Shown piece by piece: positions 1 to 7,381 of a DNA stretch of 15,637 nt (within the stretch, counting starts at the first letter, position 1; each line of letters opens with the position of its first letter). Both the position numbers and the translations under genes were made by a program. A model generated the notes under the pieces. It was not told where the DNA came from. It made no database searches and worked only from the letters and a program-made list of their open reading frames with translations. Source of the DNA: Gallionellaceae bacterium (lineage in GTDB: Bacteria > Pseudomonadota > Gammaproteobacteria > Burkholderiales > Gallionellaceae); NCBI GenBank assembly GCA_021731185.1, contig JAKFXW010000021.1:1-15637 (forward strand), written 5' to 3'.

Positions 1-11
1 GCTGTATTGTG

Positions 12-41
12 TTCCGTATAACGGAATCCGTAAAGCGGAAC
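12..41. promoter_or_regulatory. Tandem short palindromes, candidate operator
   Basis: A perfect inverted repeat, TTCCGT-ATA-ACGGAA, lies at 12-26. It is followed at once by a second, imperfect one, ATCCGT-AAA-GCGGAA, at 26-40. The centres are about 14 bp apart, so four similar half-sites sit in 29 bp. This spacing suits cooperative binding of a dimeric helix-turn-helix regulator. The regulator is not identifiable, and the target could be HU (195 bp downstream) or a gene left of the window. The operator role is inference. Confidence 0.35.
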
Positions 42-155
42 ATATTAAGTCATGACGCCCCCAAGGCTTAAAGTTGATGGTTATTTTATATTTTTACGGT
101 ATCAGATTTCAGCAAGTTTCTTGGGTGTCCAGTACAAATCCAACTCAGCACCACA

Positions 156-183
156 TTGCAAAATTTCTACTAGCCTTTAATGC
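156..183 (+). promoter_or_regulatory. Possible sigma-70 promoter of the HU gene
   Basis: A TTGCAA hexamer (156-161) is separated by 16 bp from TAATGC (178-183), about 50 bp before the HU start. The -35 is a fair match and the -10 a weak one. It is the best pair I see in the leader, but it is not strong. Confidence 0.25.
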
Positions 184-196
184 TAAACTTCAAACC

Positions 197-211
197 ACTG
201 CATAGTGCAGT
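197..211. promoter_or_regulatory. Inverted repeat in the HU 5' leader
   Basis: ACTGCA-TAG-TGCAGT is a perfect 6-3-6 inverted repeat ending 10 bp before the HU ribosome-binding site AGGGA (222-226). It could be an operator downstream of the promoter or a small hairpin in the mRNA leader affecting translation. Which of these applies cannot be decided from the sequence. Confidence 0.35.
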
Positions 212-234
212 AACCAACTACAGGGATAAATCAC

Positions 235-519
235 ATGAACCGCAAAGAACTGATCGACGCACTGGCAACAAAGACCGATAGCACCAAGGCTGACGCTGAC
301 CGCAATATCGCAGCACTGATTGACATCATTACTGCTACCTTAAAGAAGGGTGACAATGTTGCGTTGGTTGGCTTCGGCACCTTTGAAGTACGCAAGCGCG
401 CAGCACGTAATGGCCGCAACCCGGCGACTGGTGCAGCCCTCAAGATCAAAGCTTCCAAGGCTCCAGCATTTAAGGCTGGTGCTACATTAAAGGCGGCGGT
501 GAACGACATTAAGAAATAA
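235..519 (+). CDS. HU-family nucleoid DNA-binding protein
   Basis: This 94-residue protein has the full HU/IHF fold length: N-terminal helices (residues 1-40), then the beta arm. The family signature begins at VGFGTFEVRKRAARNGRNP (45-63), and the proline in RNPATG (61-66) is the residue that intercalates into bent DNA in HU and IHF. HU binds DNA as a dimer without strong sequence preference, compacting and bending the chromosome. The many Lys and Ala residues fit HU better than IHF. The ATG start has an AGGGA Shine-Dalgarno 8 nt upstream (222-226). The gene stands alone, with the neighbouring liv genes convergent to it and no obvious intrinsic terminator after it. HU versus a closely related paralogue (HupA/HupB) cannot be decided here. 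Confidence 0.95.
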   Translation: MNRKELIDALATKTDSTKADADRNIAALIDIITATLKKGDNVALVGFGTFEVRKRAARNGRNPATGAALKIKASKAPAFKAGATLKAAVNDIKK

Positions 520-954
520 TTGTTTCAATAGCAACCGATAGGCCATCTTGGTGGTTTCGTTTATGAAGGTCGGCTTTCAGATGGCTATTAACGAGAGGTG
601 GACAGCCGGATCATGCCATGTGGACGGTCAAGTTAAAGAGTGAGGGTTGGTTTAAGGCTTAGAGCAGGGTGTCAAGCACCGTGCGTGCGTTTGGGGATAA
701 GCCCAGCGGCGAAGGGGTTGACAGATTGCCGGAACCTGGCGCAGCGGGAGTAGGGGAGGGGGCAGCCCCTTATTGAGCGTCAGGCAAGGGGTGGTCTGAA
801 AGGTGGCCTGCGGCTAGTCGCGGTAGTGACCCAGCGCGAAGGCGCGCGCTTGGGAAGTGCAATCTCGGTTTTCGCGGACGCGAAGGCCGCTTTGGAGCAG
901 AACGCCAAGCGTCGTGCTCGTAATCATGATGGGCGTTCCCAATTATCGTGCGCG
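520..954. other. 435-bp intergenic region, no convincing gene, GC-rich and hairpin-dense
   Basis: This lies between the 3' ends of HU (+) and livG (-). From about 640 to 900 it is clearly more G-rich than the other spacers here. It carries a series of potential hairpins: GGTG/CACC (668-680), TGGG/CCCA (692-705), GGGG/CCCC (759-769), a strong 9-bp stem with one bulged T (830-854) and TTCGCG/CGCGAA (871-884). The first 100 bp contain a looser pairing, GCCATCT/AGATGGC (542-585). No tRNA, rRNA or known RNA family is recognisable. Reading frames here are short and unfamiliar; one from 826 runs antisense into livG and is not supported. It may be an unrecognised structured RNA, a decayed insertion, or the scar of lost downstream liv genes. 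Confidence 0.6.
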
Positions 955-1724
<770 letters not shown>

Positions 1725-1728
<4 letters not shown>

Positions 1729-2840
1729 ACACTGGGTGGTGCGGGTGCAATCAATTCGCGGCGACGTTGGCTGGATGGCCACAATCCTGCGGGTCGCCAC
1801 AGCATAATTAAAATGAGTGCCAGACCGAACATCAACATGCGTAAACTTTCCGGGTCGATCACGGTTTTGCCGAGCAGTGCTTGTTGCGCTGTGCCTGCGA
1901 GATGGCGGGTTAATTCTGGAATCACGACCAACAATATGCCACCCAAAACTACGCCGCCAACGTTGCCCATGCCGCCTAGTACAACCATGCATAAAATCAT
2001 GATGGACTCGGTTAAGCCAAAACTTTCGGGGCTGACAAATCCTTGAAAGCCTGCGAATAAGCCACCTGCTAAGCCGCCAAAGGTCGCACCCATGGCAAAT
2101 GCTAGTAGTTTAATGTTGCGTGTGTTGATGCCCATCGCGCTAGCCGCGATTTCATCTTCGCGGATAGCCGCCCACGCTCTGCCGATGCGAGAATCTTGTA
2201 AGCGTAGCGAGACAAAAATAACCAGCAGCGTAAAGATTAAAAATAAATAGTAATGCAGATGCGCGGCAGGAAAAGTGATGCCGAATATTTCTTGTGTACG
2301 CCCTAAAGAAAATTCGCCGAGGTGAATGGAATCAATCATGCTGATGCCCTGCGGGCCGTTAGTGATGTTGATGGGCGCGTTTAGATTATTGAGAAAGATA
2401 CGAATAATTTCGCCGAAGCCAAGTGTGACGATTGCCAGATAATCGCCGCGCAAGCGCAGCGTGGGCGCGCCTAACAGTATGCCGAACAAGCAGGCGAGTA
2501 ATGCGCCGAGCGGCAACACAATCCAAAAAGGTAGGTGAATGCCAAATTGCGGTGAGCCTAATAAGGCGTAGCAATATGCGCCCACAGCGAAAAATGCCAC
2601 GTAGCCTAAATCGAGCAAGCCGGCGTAACCTACGACAATGTTCAGCCCTAGCGCAAGCATAATATACAGCAGGGCAAAGTCCAACACGCGCACCCAGCCA
2701 CGGCCAAACAGACCATCTATGGCAAAGGGCAGCGCCAATAAAATAATGGCCAGCACGGCAAATGCCGCCCATGCCAAACGTTTTTGATTTGGGGCATTGC
2801 GTTTATCAATAATTAAAAATCGTTTAAGCGCGTTCCGCAA
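1725..2840 (-). CDS. livM: Branched-chain amino acid ABC transporter permease LivM
   Basis: This 371-residue inner-membrane permease is half of the heterodimeric channel with LivH. After a basic N-terminus, hydrophobic segments begin near residue 23. Family motifs follow: GYAGLLDLGYVAFFAVGAY (71-89), RLRGDYLAIVTLGFGEIIRI (129-148), NGPQGI (161-166), the EAA-like cytoplasmic loop RIGRAWAAIREDEIAASAMG (218-237) that contacts the ATPase, GGMGNVGGVVLGG (289-301) and the closing LWRPAGLW (347-354). I take the TTG at 2840 as start: an AGGAG lies 6 nt upstream on the minus strand (about 2847-2851), and the next Met is residue 61, inside the membrane domain. The gene overlaps the end of livH by 17 bp and livG by 4 bp, so the three are one translationally linked operon. 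Confidence 0.95.
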
Positions 2841-3747
2841 CTCTTTCTCCTAATAAGCCAGATGGCCGAAAAATAAGCACGGCAATCAACACAAAAAAAG
2901 CGAACACGTCTTGATAGTGGCTGCCCAAAAATCCGCCGCTTAAATCGCCGATGTATCCTGCACCCAGGCTTTCAATCAAGCCTAATAATAATCCCCCCAA
3001 CATCGCGCCACGCAGATTGCCTATGCCGCCGAGTACCGCTGCAGTAAAGGCCTTCAGTCCGAGTAATGCGCCCATTAAATAATGAACTATGCCGTAATTC
3101 GCGCTAATCATAATACCCGCTATGGCAGCAAGTGCTGAACCCAGCACGAAGGTTATGGAGATAACACTGTTGCTGTTTACACCCATTAATGCGGCGGCAG
3201 ATGGATTTTCTGCCACAGCGCGCATGGCACGACCCAGACGGGTGCGATGCACGAGTATCAATAATCCACCCATCATGACCAATGCCACAGTGATGATAAT
3301 AATCTGCACTTCGGTAATGACCGCGCCCGCAATGTGGACGGAATCATTCGTAAACAATAATGGAAAGGAATGATATTCGCGCCCCCAAAACATCATCGCC
3401 AAAGTTTGCAAAACTATGGAGAGGCCGATTGCGGTGATGAGGGGTGCTAAGCGCGGGGCATTGCGTAGCGGACGATAGGCGATACGTTCCATGCTGTAGC
3501 CGAGGATCATGCACACGATCATGGAGAGCATCAGGCTGATGAGCAATATAAAAAATATGGGGAAGCCCGCACCCGTGAGTAATTGAATGACAGATAGCGC
3601 CACCATCGCACCTATCATGACGATTTCGCCGTGCGCGAAATTGATTAAGCCGAGGATGCCATACACCATCGTGTAGCCTAGCGCGACCATCGAATAGACG
3701 CTGCCTTGCACGAGGCCGTTGATGATTTGTTGCAGGAAAATATCCAC
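2824..3747 (-). CDS. livH: Branched-chain amino acid ABC transporter permease LivH
   Basis: This 307-residue integral inner-membrane protein is the second permease subunit. It opens with the LivH hallmark: NGLVQGSVYSMVALGYTMVY (10-29), then GLINFAHGE (33-41). It continues with YRPLRNAPRLAPLITAIGLS (91-110), the EAA-type loop RLGRAMRAVAENPSAAALMG (170-189) and FTAAVLGGIGNLRGAMLGG (234-252). The start is a GTG at 3747 with only a weak AGG-like site well upstream, so efficiency may be modest. It is separated from livJ by a 111-bp gap holding an intrinsic terminator, so expression probably depends on read-through from the livJ promoter. Confidence 0.95.
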   Translation of the reverse strand: MDIFLQQIINGLVQGSVYSMVALGYTMVYGILGLINFAHGEIVMIGAMVALSVIQLLTGAGFPIFFILLISLMLSMIVCMILGYSMERIAYRPLRNAPRLAPLITAIGLSIVLQTLAMMFWGREYHSFPLLFTNDSVHIAGAVITEVQIIIITVALVMMGGLLILVHRTRLGRAMRAVAENPSAAALMGVNSNSVISITFVLGSALAAIAGIMISANYGIVHYLMGALLGLKAFTAAVLGGIGNLRGAMLGGLLLGLIESLGAGYIGDLSGGFLGSHYQDVFAFFVLIAVLIFRPSGLLGERVAERA

Positions 3748-3809
3748 TGGTTATTCGACCTGATGTTTACTCGACCTATTATTTACTGGCACGGAAAAAA
3801 TTACACGCA

Positions 3810-3837
3810 AATAAAAAGCGACACACAGTGTGTCGCT
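3810..3837 (-). terminator. Intrinsic terminator between livJ and livH
   Basis: A 10-bp perfect inverted repeat, AGCGACACAC/GTGTGTCGCT (3817-3826 and 3828-3837), is followed on the minus strand by TTTTTATT. It begins 21 bp after the livJ stop. The U-run lies only on the minus-strand side, fixing the direction. It should end most livJ transcripts and let a fraction continue into livHMG, which would give more binding protein than membrane subunits. Confidence 0.85.
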
Positions 3838-3858
3838 CGGTTGTTTTAGCTTGTTTCA

Positions 3859-5052
3859 TTAGCGCGTGCTGGTAATGGCATCATTGTCTATCGTTTGCAA
3901 CGCCTGCCACTTACCTTTTTGAATTTGGTATAGGGTAATTGCACCGCCTTTTAAATCGCCCTTCTCATCGAACTCAATTTTTGCAGTGATGCCGTTATGT
4001 GTGAGTTTGGCTAATTCGGGCAGATATTTGGCGGGGTCGGTCGATGCAGCTTTTCTCATGGCCGCAATCATCACATTGACTGCGTCATAACAGTAGGGTG
4101 CATATAGTTGGATAGGCTGGTGAAATTTCGCTTCATAGCGTTTGGAAAAATCCGCACCACCTGGCATTTTGTCCAGCGGCACGCCGGGCAGCGAAGCATA
4201 GACACCCTCTGCCGCCGCGCCCGCTAACTCAGTTAGTTTAGGAGTATAGCCGCCATCGCCCATCATGAATTTGGCCGTTAGGCCGAGTGCGCGCATTTGC
4301 TTAATCATCGGCACGCCTTGCGAATCCATGCCGCCAAAGAAAATTAATTCTGGGCGCTTGCCTTTGATAGAGGTCAGCACCGCCGCAAAATCGACCGCAC
4401 GGTCAGTGGTGTATTCATGCGCCACGATTTGCGCGCCGCCTGCTTGTGCAGCCTTGATAAATTCCCGTGCTAAACCCTCGCCGTAAGCGGTGCGATCATC
4501 TATGACTGCAATTTTTTTCGCGCCCAGCATCTGTGTGGCATAGTTTCCGAGCACTTTGCCTTGTTGCGCGTCATTCGCCATGACTCGGTATGTGGTCTTA
4601 AATCCGCTGCCTGTATAGCCTACAGCCGTGGCAGAAGGGGAAATTTGTACGATGCCGTTGTCGCTATAAATTTTGGAGGCGGGGATCGAAGTGCCGGAAT
4701 TGAGATGACCGATCACCCCACTGACTTTTGCATCCACTAATTTTTGCGCCACGACGGTAGCAGTTTTGGGATCAGCCTGATCGTCTTCACTCAACAATTC
4801 AAACTTTACCTTACGCCCTGCAATCATGATGCCTTGTGTATTTGCATCTTCGATTGCCATGCGCGTGCCGTTTTCATTGTCTTTGCCAAGGTGTGCTTGC
4901 GCGCCCGTAAGCGGTGCAGCCGCGCCAATTTTAACCACCAGATCGCGTCCATACCCTGATGCGGTGGGTGTTTCTGGTTTGTTACAAGCGGCCAGTGAGG
5001 TAATTAAAAGTATGAATAATGCTGGAGAGAGAGGGGAGTGTGTGTGTAACAT
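3859..5052 (-). CDS. livJ: Branched-chain amino acid type substrate-binding lipoprotein (LivJ/BraC-like)
   Basis: This 397-residue periplasmic binding protein captures the substrate for LivHMG. A short N-terminus and hydrophobic stretch (10-20) run into a lipobox, SLAAC, with Cys23 as the lipidation site, so it is probably membrane-anchored rather than free. The type I periplasmic-binding fold follows: VKIGAAAPLTG (40-50), ELLSEDDQADPKTA (85-98), GVIGHLNSGTSIPAS (112-126), SPSAT (138-142), AYGEGLA (189-195), and MGDGG (264-268), where LivJ of E. coli has its amine-binding Glu. Leucine-type amino acids are the likely cargo, but amide or urea relatives look similar. I chose the ATG at 5052 because it puts the signal peptide at a normal length; a TTG at 5085 adds 11 residues without an SD. 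Neither start has a strong SD. Confidence 0.92.
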   Translation of the reverse strand: MLHTHSPLSPALFILLITSLAACNKPETPTASGYGRDLVVKIGAAAPLTGAQAHLGKDNENGTRMAIEDANTQGIMIAGRKVKFELLSEDDQADPKTATVVAQKLVDAKVSGVIGHLNSGTSIPASKIYSDNGIVQISPSATAVGYTGSGFKTTYRVMANDAQQGKVLGNYATQMLGAKKIAVIDDRTAYGEGLAREFIKAAQAGGAQIVAHEYTTDRAVDFAAVLTSIKGKRPELIFFGGMDSQGVPMIKQMRALGLTAKFMMGDGGYTPKLTELAGAAAEGVYASLPGVPLDKMPGGADFSKRYEAKFHQPIQLYAPYCYDAVNVMIAAMRKAASTDPAKYLPELAKLTHNGITAKIEFDEKGDLKGGAITLYQIQKGKWQALQTIDNDAITSTR

Positions 5053-5103
5053 AATGTGGCGAGTCTGAGCCCCACAAGGGGACAATGAATTTAGGACTCG
5101 CAG

Positions 5104-5132
5104 ATTATGCGTAGCTCAGGTTAGCTTGTCAA
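5104..5132 (-). promoter_or_regulatory. Sigma-70 promoter of livJ
   Basis: On the minus strand a perfect TTGACA (5127-5132) is followed after exactly 17 bp by CATAAT (5104-5109), five of six consensus bases. Transcription would start near 5097, about 45 bp before the livJ ATG. It lies between the cytochrome terminator and livJ, so livJ is an independent and probably strongly transcribed unit. Confidence 0.75.
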
Positions 5133-5190
5133 TTTGGCGGTGTCACCTTAGGAATTATCAAAGCAAGAAGTGCTTCCTTAAACAAAGCGC

Positions 5191-5220
5191 AAAAAATAAA
5201 GTCGGCATGAATGCCGACTT
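5191..5220 (-). terminator. Intrinsic terminator of the cytochrome c gene
   Basis: AAGTCGGCAT/ATGCCGACTT (5199-5208 and 5211-5220) is a perfect 10-bp stem with a very tight loop. On the minus strand it is followed by TTTATTTTTT. It begins 28 bp after the stop of the cytochrome gene and separates it from the liv promoter. Confidence 0.88.
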
Positions 5221-5247
5221 CAGATTAGTACGTGATGCGTAATGCGA

Positions 5248-5790
5248 TTACTTGGCTAAGCTCAAAATGAATTCAATCATCTCTTTAATTTCTGCTTGTT
5301 TCGCAAGCTTAGGGTCATTTGCCAGCATGGGCGCTTTAACGCCATGCGTTTCTTTCCAATTGCCTATGCCGCCACCGTTACCACCAAACGAAACCTTCTT
5401 CATCAGACCTTCTACCAAGGGCAGTGTTTCTTCTGGATGCTCTTTGCCTTTAAAGTCTTTGTAACCTGCACCACCGAAAGTGTAGGTTGTTTGACCTTTG
5501 TATTTTGTGGCTACAGCCATCCAAGGCGGGCCAATCATAGCTCCTTCAATCTTGTGACAAGTATGGCAAAGGAATTTACTTGCCTTGATAATGGCCATTC
5601 TTTCTGCAGGTATGTCCACTTTGTTTGCTGTGAAAATAGGATCAGTACCTGCTGGAACAGCAGCAGTGGTTGTGGTTGACTCAGTGGTTGTGGTTGTAGT
5701 TGTAGTTGTGTCAGCAGCGTCCTCAGCCATTACACTCCCTGCAACCGTCAAGCTTATTGCGGCAATTACGCCAAAGATGATAGATTTCAT
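5248..5790 (-). CDS. Exported mono-heme c-type cytochrome with threonine-rich linker
   Basis: This 180-residue protein has a signal peptide (1-22, cleavage likely after SVMA), then a low-complexity threonine-rich linker (residues 27-42, broken by Glu-Ser). A single class I cytochrome c domain follows. Heme attachment is CHTCH (75-79; Cys75, Cys78, axial His79), IGPPW follows at 86-90, and Met155 in APML is the probable sixth ligand; a C-terminal helix ends EMIEFILSLAK. It should carry electrons in the periplasm, but the partner is unknown. The span between heme site and Met (about 75 residues) is longer than in small c551-type proteins and includes a Gly-rich stretch (136-143). The ATG has AGGGAG about 10 nt upstream. 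The gene is monocistronic, with its own promoter and terminator. The Thr linker might be glycosylated or act as a tether (inference). Confidence 0.9.
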   Translation of the reverse strand: MKSIIFGVIAAISLTVAGSVMAEDAADTTTTTTTTTESTTTTAAVPAGTDPIFTANKVDIPAERMAIIKASKFLCHTCHKIEGAMIGPPWMAVATKYKGQTTYTFGGAGYKDFKGKEHPEETLPLVEGLMKKVSFGGNGGGIGNWKETHGVKAPMLANDPKLAKQAEIKEMIEFILSLAK

Positions 5791-5860
5791 GTGTTATATT
5801 CTCCCTTGAATAAAATAAAAATATTTACAGTTTGTTATAAGGACATCACTGCCCAACGGC

Positions 5861-5888
5861 ATTCTAACAAACTGCACGTTGTTTGCAA
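5861..5888 (-). promoter_or_regulatory. Probable promoter of the cytochrome c gene
   Basis: On the minus strand TTGCAA (5883-5888) and TAGAAT (5861-5866) are 16 bp apart, and a TG one base before the -10 makes it an extended -10 element. The leader to the ATG would be about 65 nt. Confidence 0.5.
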
Positions 5889-6030
5889 CTTTTTATGCTG
5901 ATACTGTCTTGGTTAAATATAACCTTACTTAACTTTTATTGGTGATGTTGCCACCGACAGTGTTGGTTAGGGTCTGTGGTTCATTAGAAGTTCATTTTAG
6001 GGGCAAACTTTTCCTCTCTGAGTCACCACT

Positions 6031-6816
6031 ATGTTTATTCATCCTCAAATTGATCCTGTCGCCATCCACTTAGGACCACTTGCTGTGCATTGGTATGGCT
6101 TGATGTATTTAATTGGATTTGGTTTTTTCCTATGGCTGGGCAGGATGCGTATTCGCAAACTGAACCAATCCGGTTGGCATAACAAGATGCTGGATGACCT
6201 GCTTTTTTACGGTCTGCTCGGGGTAGTTTTAGGCGGACGGCTAGGTGAGGTGTTGTTTTATCACCCTGGCTACTACATACAACATCCGCTAGAGATTTTT
6301 GCAATATGGCGCGGTGGCATGTCGTTTCATGGCGGATTTTTAGGGGTGTTGGTCGCGATGGGTTGGTTTGCGCGCAGTCGTCACATACCGTGGTTGAAGC
6401 TTATGGATTTTATTGCACCGTTGGTTCCGCTGGGCTTGGGCGCGGGGCGCATCGGTAATTTTATTAACGCAGAATTATGGGGCAGACCCACCACCGTCGC
6501 CTGGGGCATGGTGTTCCCAAATGTAGACAATGTGCCGCGCCATCCATCCCAGCTTTATCAGTTCGCACTGGAGGGATTGCTGTTATTTTTTATATTATGG
6601 GTTTACTCCAGTAAGCCGCGTCCGACGGGCGCAGTATCGGGATTGTTTTTAATTGGGTACGGCAGCTTCAGATTTATGACTGAATACACGCGCAATCCGG
6701 ATGATGGCATTTTTGGATTGATGACTTTTGGCATCAGCATGGGGCAATGGCTCAGCCTGCCTATGATTGTTGCGGGAGTCGGGCTGATGGCGTGGGCGTT
6801 GCGGCAGCGTAAGTAA
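6031..6816 (+). CDS. lgt: Prolipoprotein diacylglyceryl transferase
   Basis: Lgt moves a diacylglyceryl group from phosphatidylglycerol to the lipobox cysteine of prolipoproteins in the inner membrane, the first step of lipoprotein maturation. The protein is 261 residues, close to the usual 260-290. Visible motifs are HWYGLMYLIGF (20-30), WRGGMSFHGG (93-102, with the catalytic-site His100), the Lgt signature GAGRIGNFINAELWGRPT (138-154, with its key Arg140, Asn143 and Glu148), RHPSQLYQ (170-177) and FRFMTEYTRNPD (213-224), with several membrane segments between them. The ATG lacks a strong SD and no confident promoter is seen in 5889-6030. It is transcribed divergently from the cytochrome gene. 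The lipoprotein-type LivJ nearby would be one of its substrates. Confidence 0.97.
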   Translation: MFIHPQIDPVAIHLGPLAVHWYGLMYLIGFGFFLWLGRMRIRKLNQSGWHNKMLDDLLFYGLLGVVLGGRLGEVLFYHPGYYIQHPLEIFAIWRGGMSFHGGFLGVLVAMGWFARSRHIPWLKLMDFIAPLVPLGLGAGRIGNFINAELWGRPTTVAWGMVFPNVDNVPRHPSQLYQFALEGLLLFFILWVYSSKPRPTGAVSGLFLIGYGSFRFMTEYTRNPDDGIFGLMTFGISMGQWLSLPMIVAGVGLMAWALRQRK

Positions 6817-6897
6817 GGTATAGCTACCCATTTCAATAAAAGTCCAGTTTTGCTGTTAAAATCGGGGTCTGCATCTGCGGGTTTATGGAGTGTCTGG

Positions 6898-7164
6898 ATG
6901 AGTCGAGTACTTTTGTTCATTGCAATATTTGTCATCGTTTACTTATTGTTTAAGTATTACCGTAAACAAAAAATTCAAGACAGTGACGCTGAAGAAAAAG
7001 CTGCAACCACAGCTAAGGCTAAACAGGCGGAGGATATGGTGCGCTGCGCCCAGTGTAGCGTTCATTTGCCCAAGGGAGAAAGCCTCGTCACAGGTGCAGC
7101 CGACAAAATGAAATATTTTTGCAGTGAGGCACATCGCCGTGCATATTCAGATCAAGCCCAATAA
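6898..7164 (+). CDS. PP0621-family small membrane protein with zinc-binding motif
   Basis: This 88-residue protein has one N-terminal membrane segment (about 4-18), a basic and charged linker (20-45), and a C-terminal metal-binding module: MVRCAQCSVHLP (47-58) and YFCSEAHR (73-80). Cys50, Cys53, Cys75 and His79 (with His56 nearby) are likely zinc ligands. The pattern matches the PP0621 family, found next to pilS in many beta- and gammaproteobacteria; its function is unknown. I start at the ATG at 6898 because GGAG lies 7 nt upstream (6887-6890); a TTG at 6850 would add 16 residues ahead of the membrane segment without support. It lies 81 bp after lgt and 217 bp before pilS, with a repeat element in that second gap. 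Confidence 0.88.
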   Translation: MSRVLLFIAIFVIVYLLFKYYRKQKIQDSDAEEKAATTAKAKQAEDMVRCAQCSVHLPKGESLVTGAADKMKYFCSEAHRRAYSDQAQ

Positions 7165-7198
7165 TATTCTGAACATTAGAACGTTTATCTGGTTAGTA

Positions 7199-7324
7199 AT
7201 TCCAATTCCTGATAAAAACGATCACAGTGTTGGCTTCGTTTTCGGCTCCTAGCCGTACTCAAATGTACTGTCTTCGTCGCCTCATCCTTGCCGCCTTGTG
7301 CTCCTGTTTATCAGAAATTAGAAT
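7199..7324. repeat. MITE-like element with 18-bp terminal inverted repeats
   Basis: The arms at 7199-7216 (ATTCCAATTCCTGATAAA) and 7307-7324 pair at 16 of 18 positions. Pairing continues imperfectly inward (CACAG..TTGGC opposite GCCGCC..TGTG), so the whole 126 bp could fold into one long hairpin. It is flanked by AGTAAT (7195-7200 and 7326-7331), which could be a target-site duplication, although the left copy overlaps the arm by 2 bp. Inside are GGCT-CCT-AGCC (7244-7254) and a GTAC-N6-GTAC pair (7255-7268). It encodes no protein. The structure fits a non-autonomous mobile element or a dispersed palindromic repeat; copy number cannot be judged from one copy. Confidence 0.6.
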
Positions 7325-7381
7325 AAGTAATGTTGCGTTCTCGCTGGTGAGTGTCGTGCGTGACAGCACCCCCCCTCGATC

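Noticed and set aside
2386..2772. 128-residue minus-strand frame inside livM
   Set aside because: It is rich in Arg, Cys and His, and is a frame-shifted shadow of the livM coding sequence.
3785..3805. TGGCACG sequence resembling a sigma-54 -24 element
   Set aside because: The -12 TTGC is missing at the required distance, so it is not a sigma-54 promoter.
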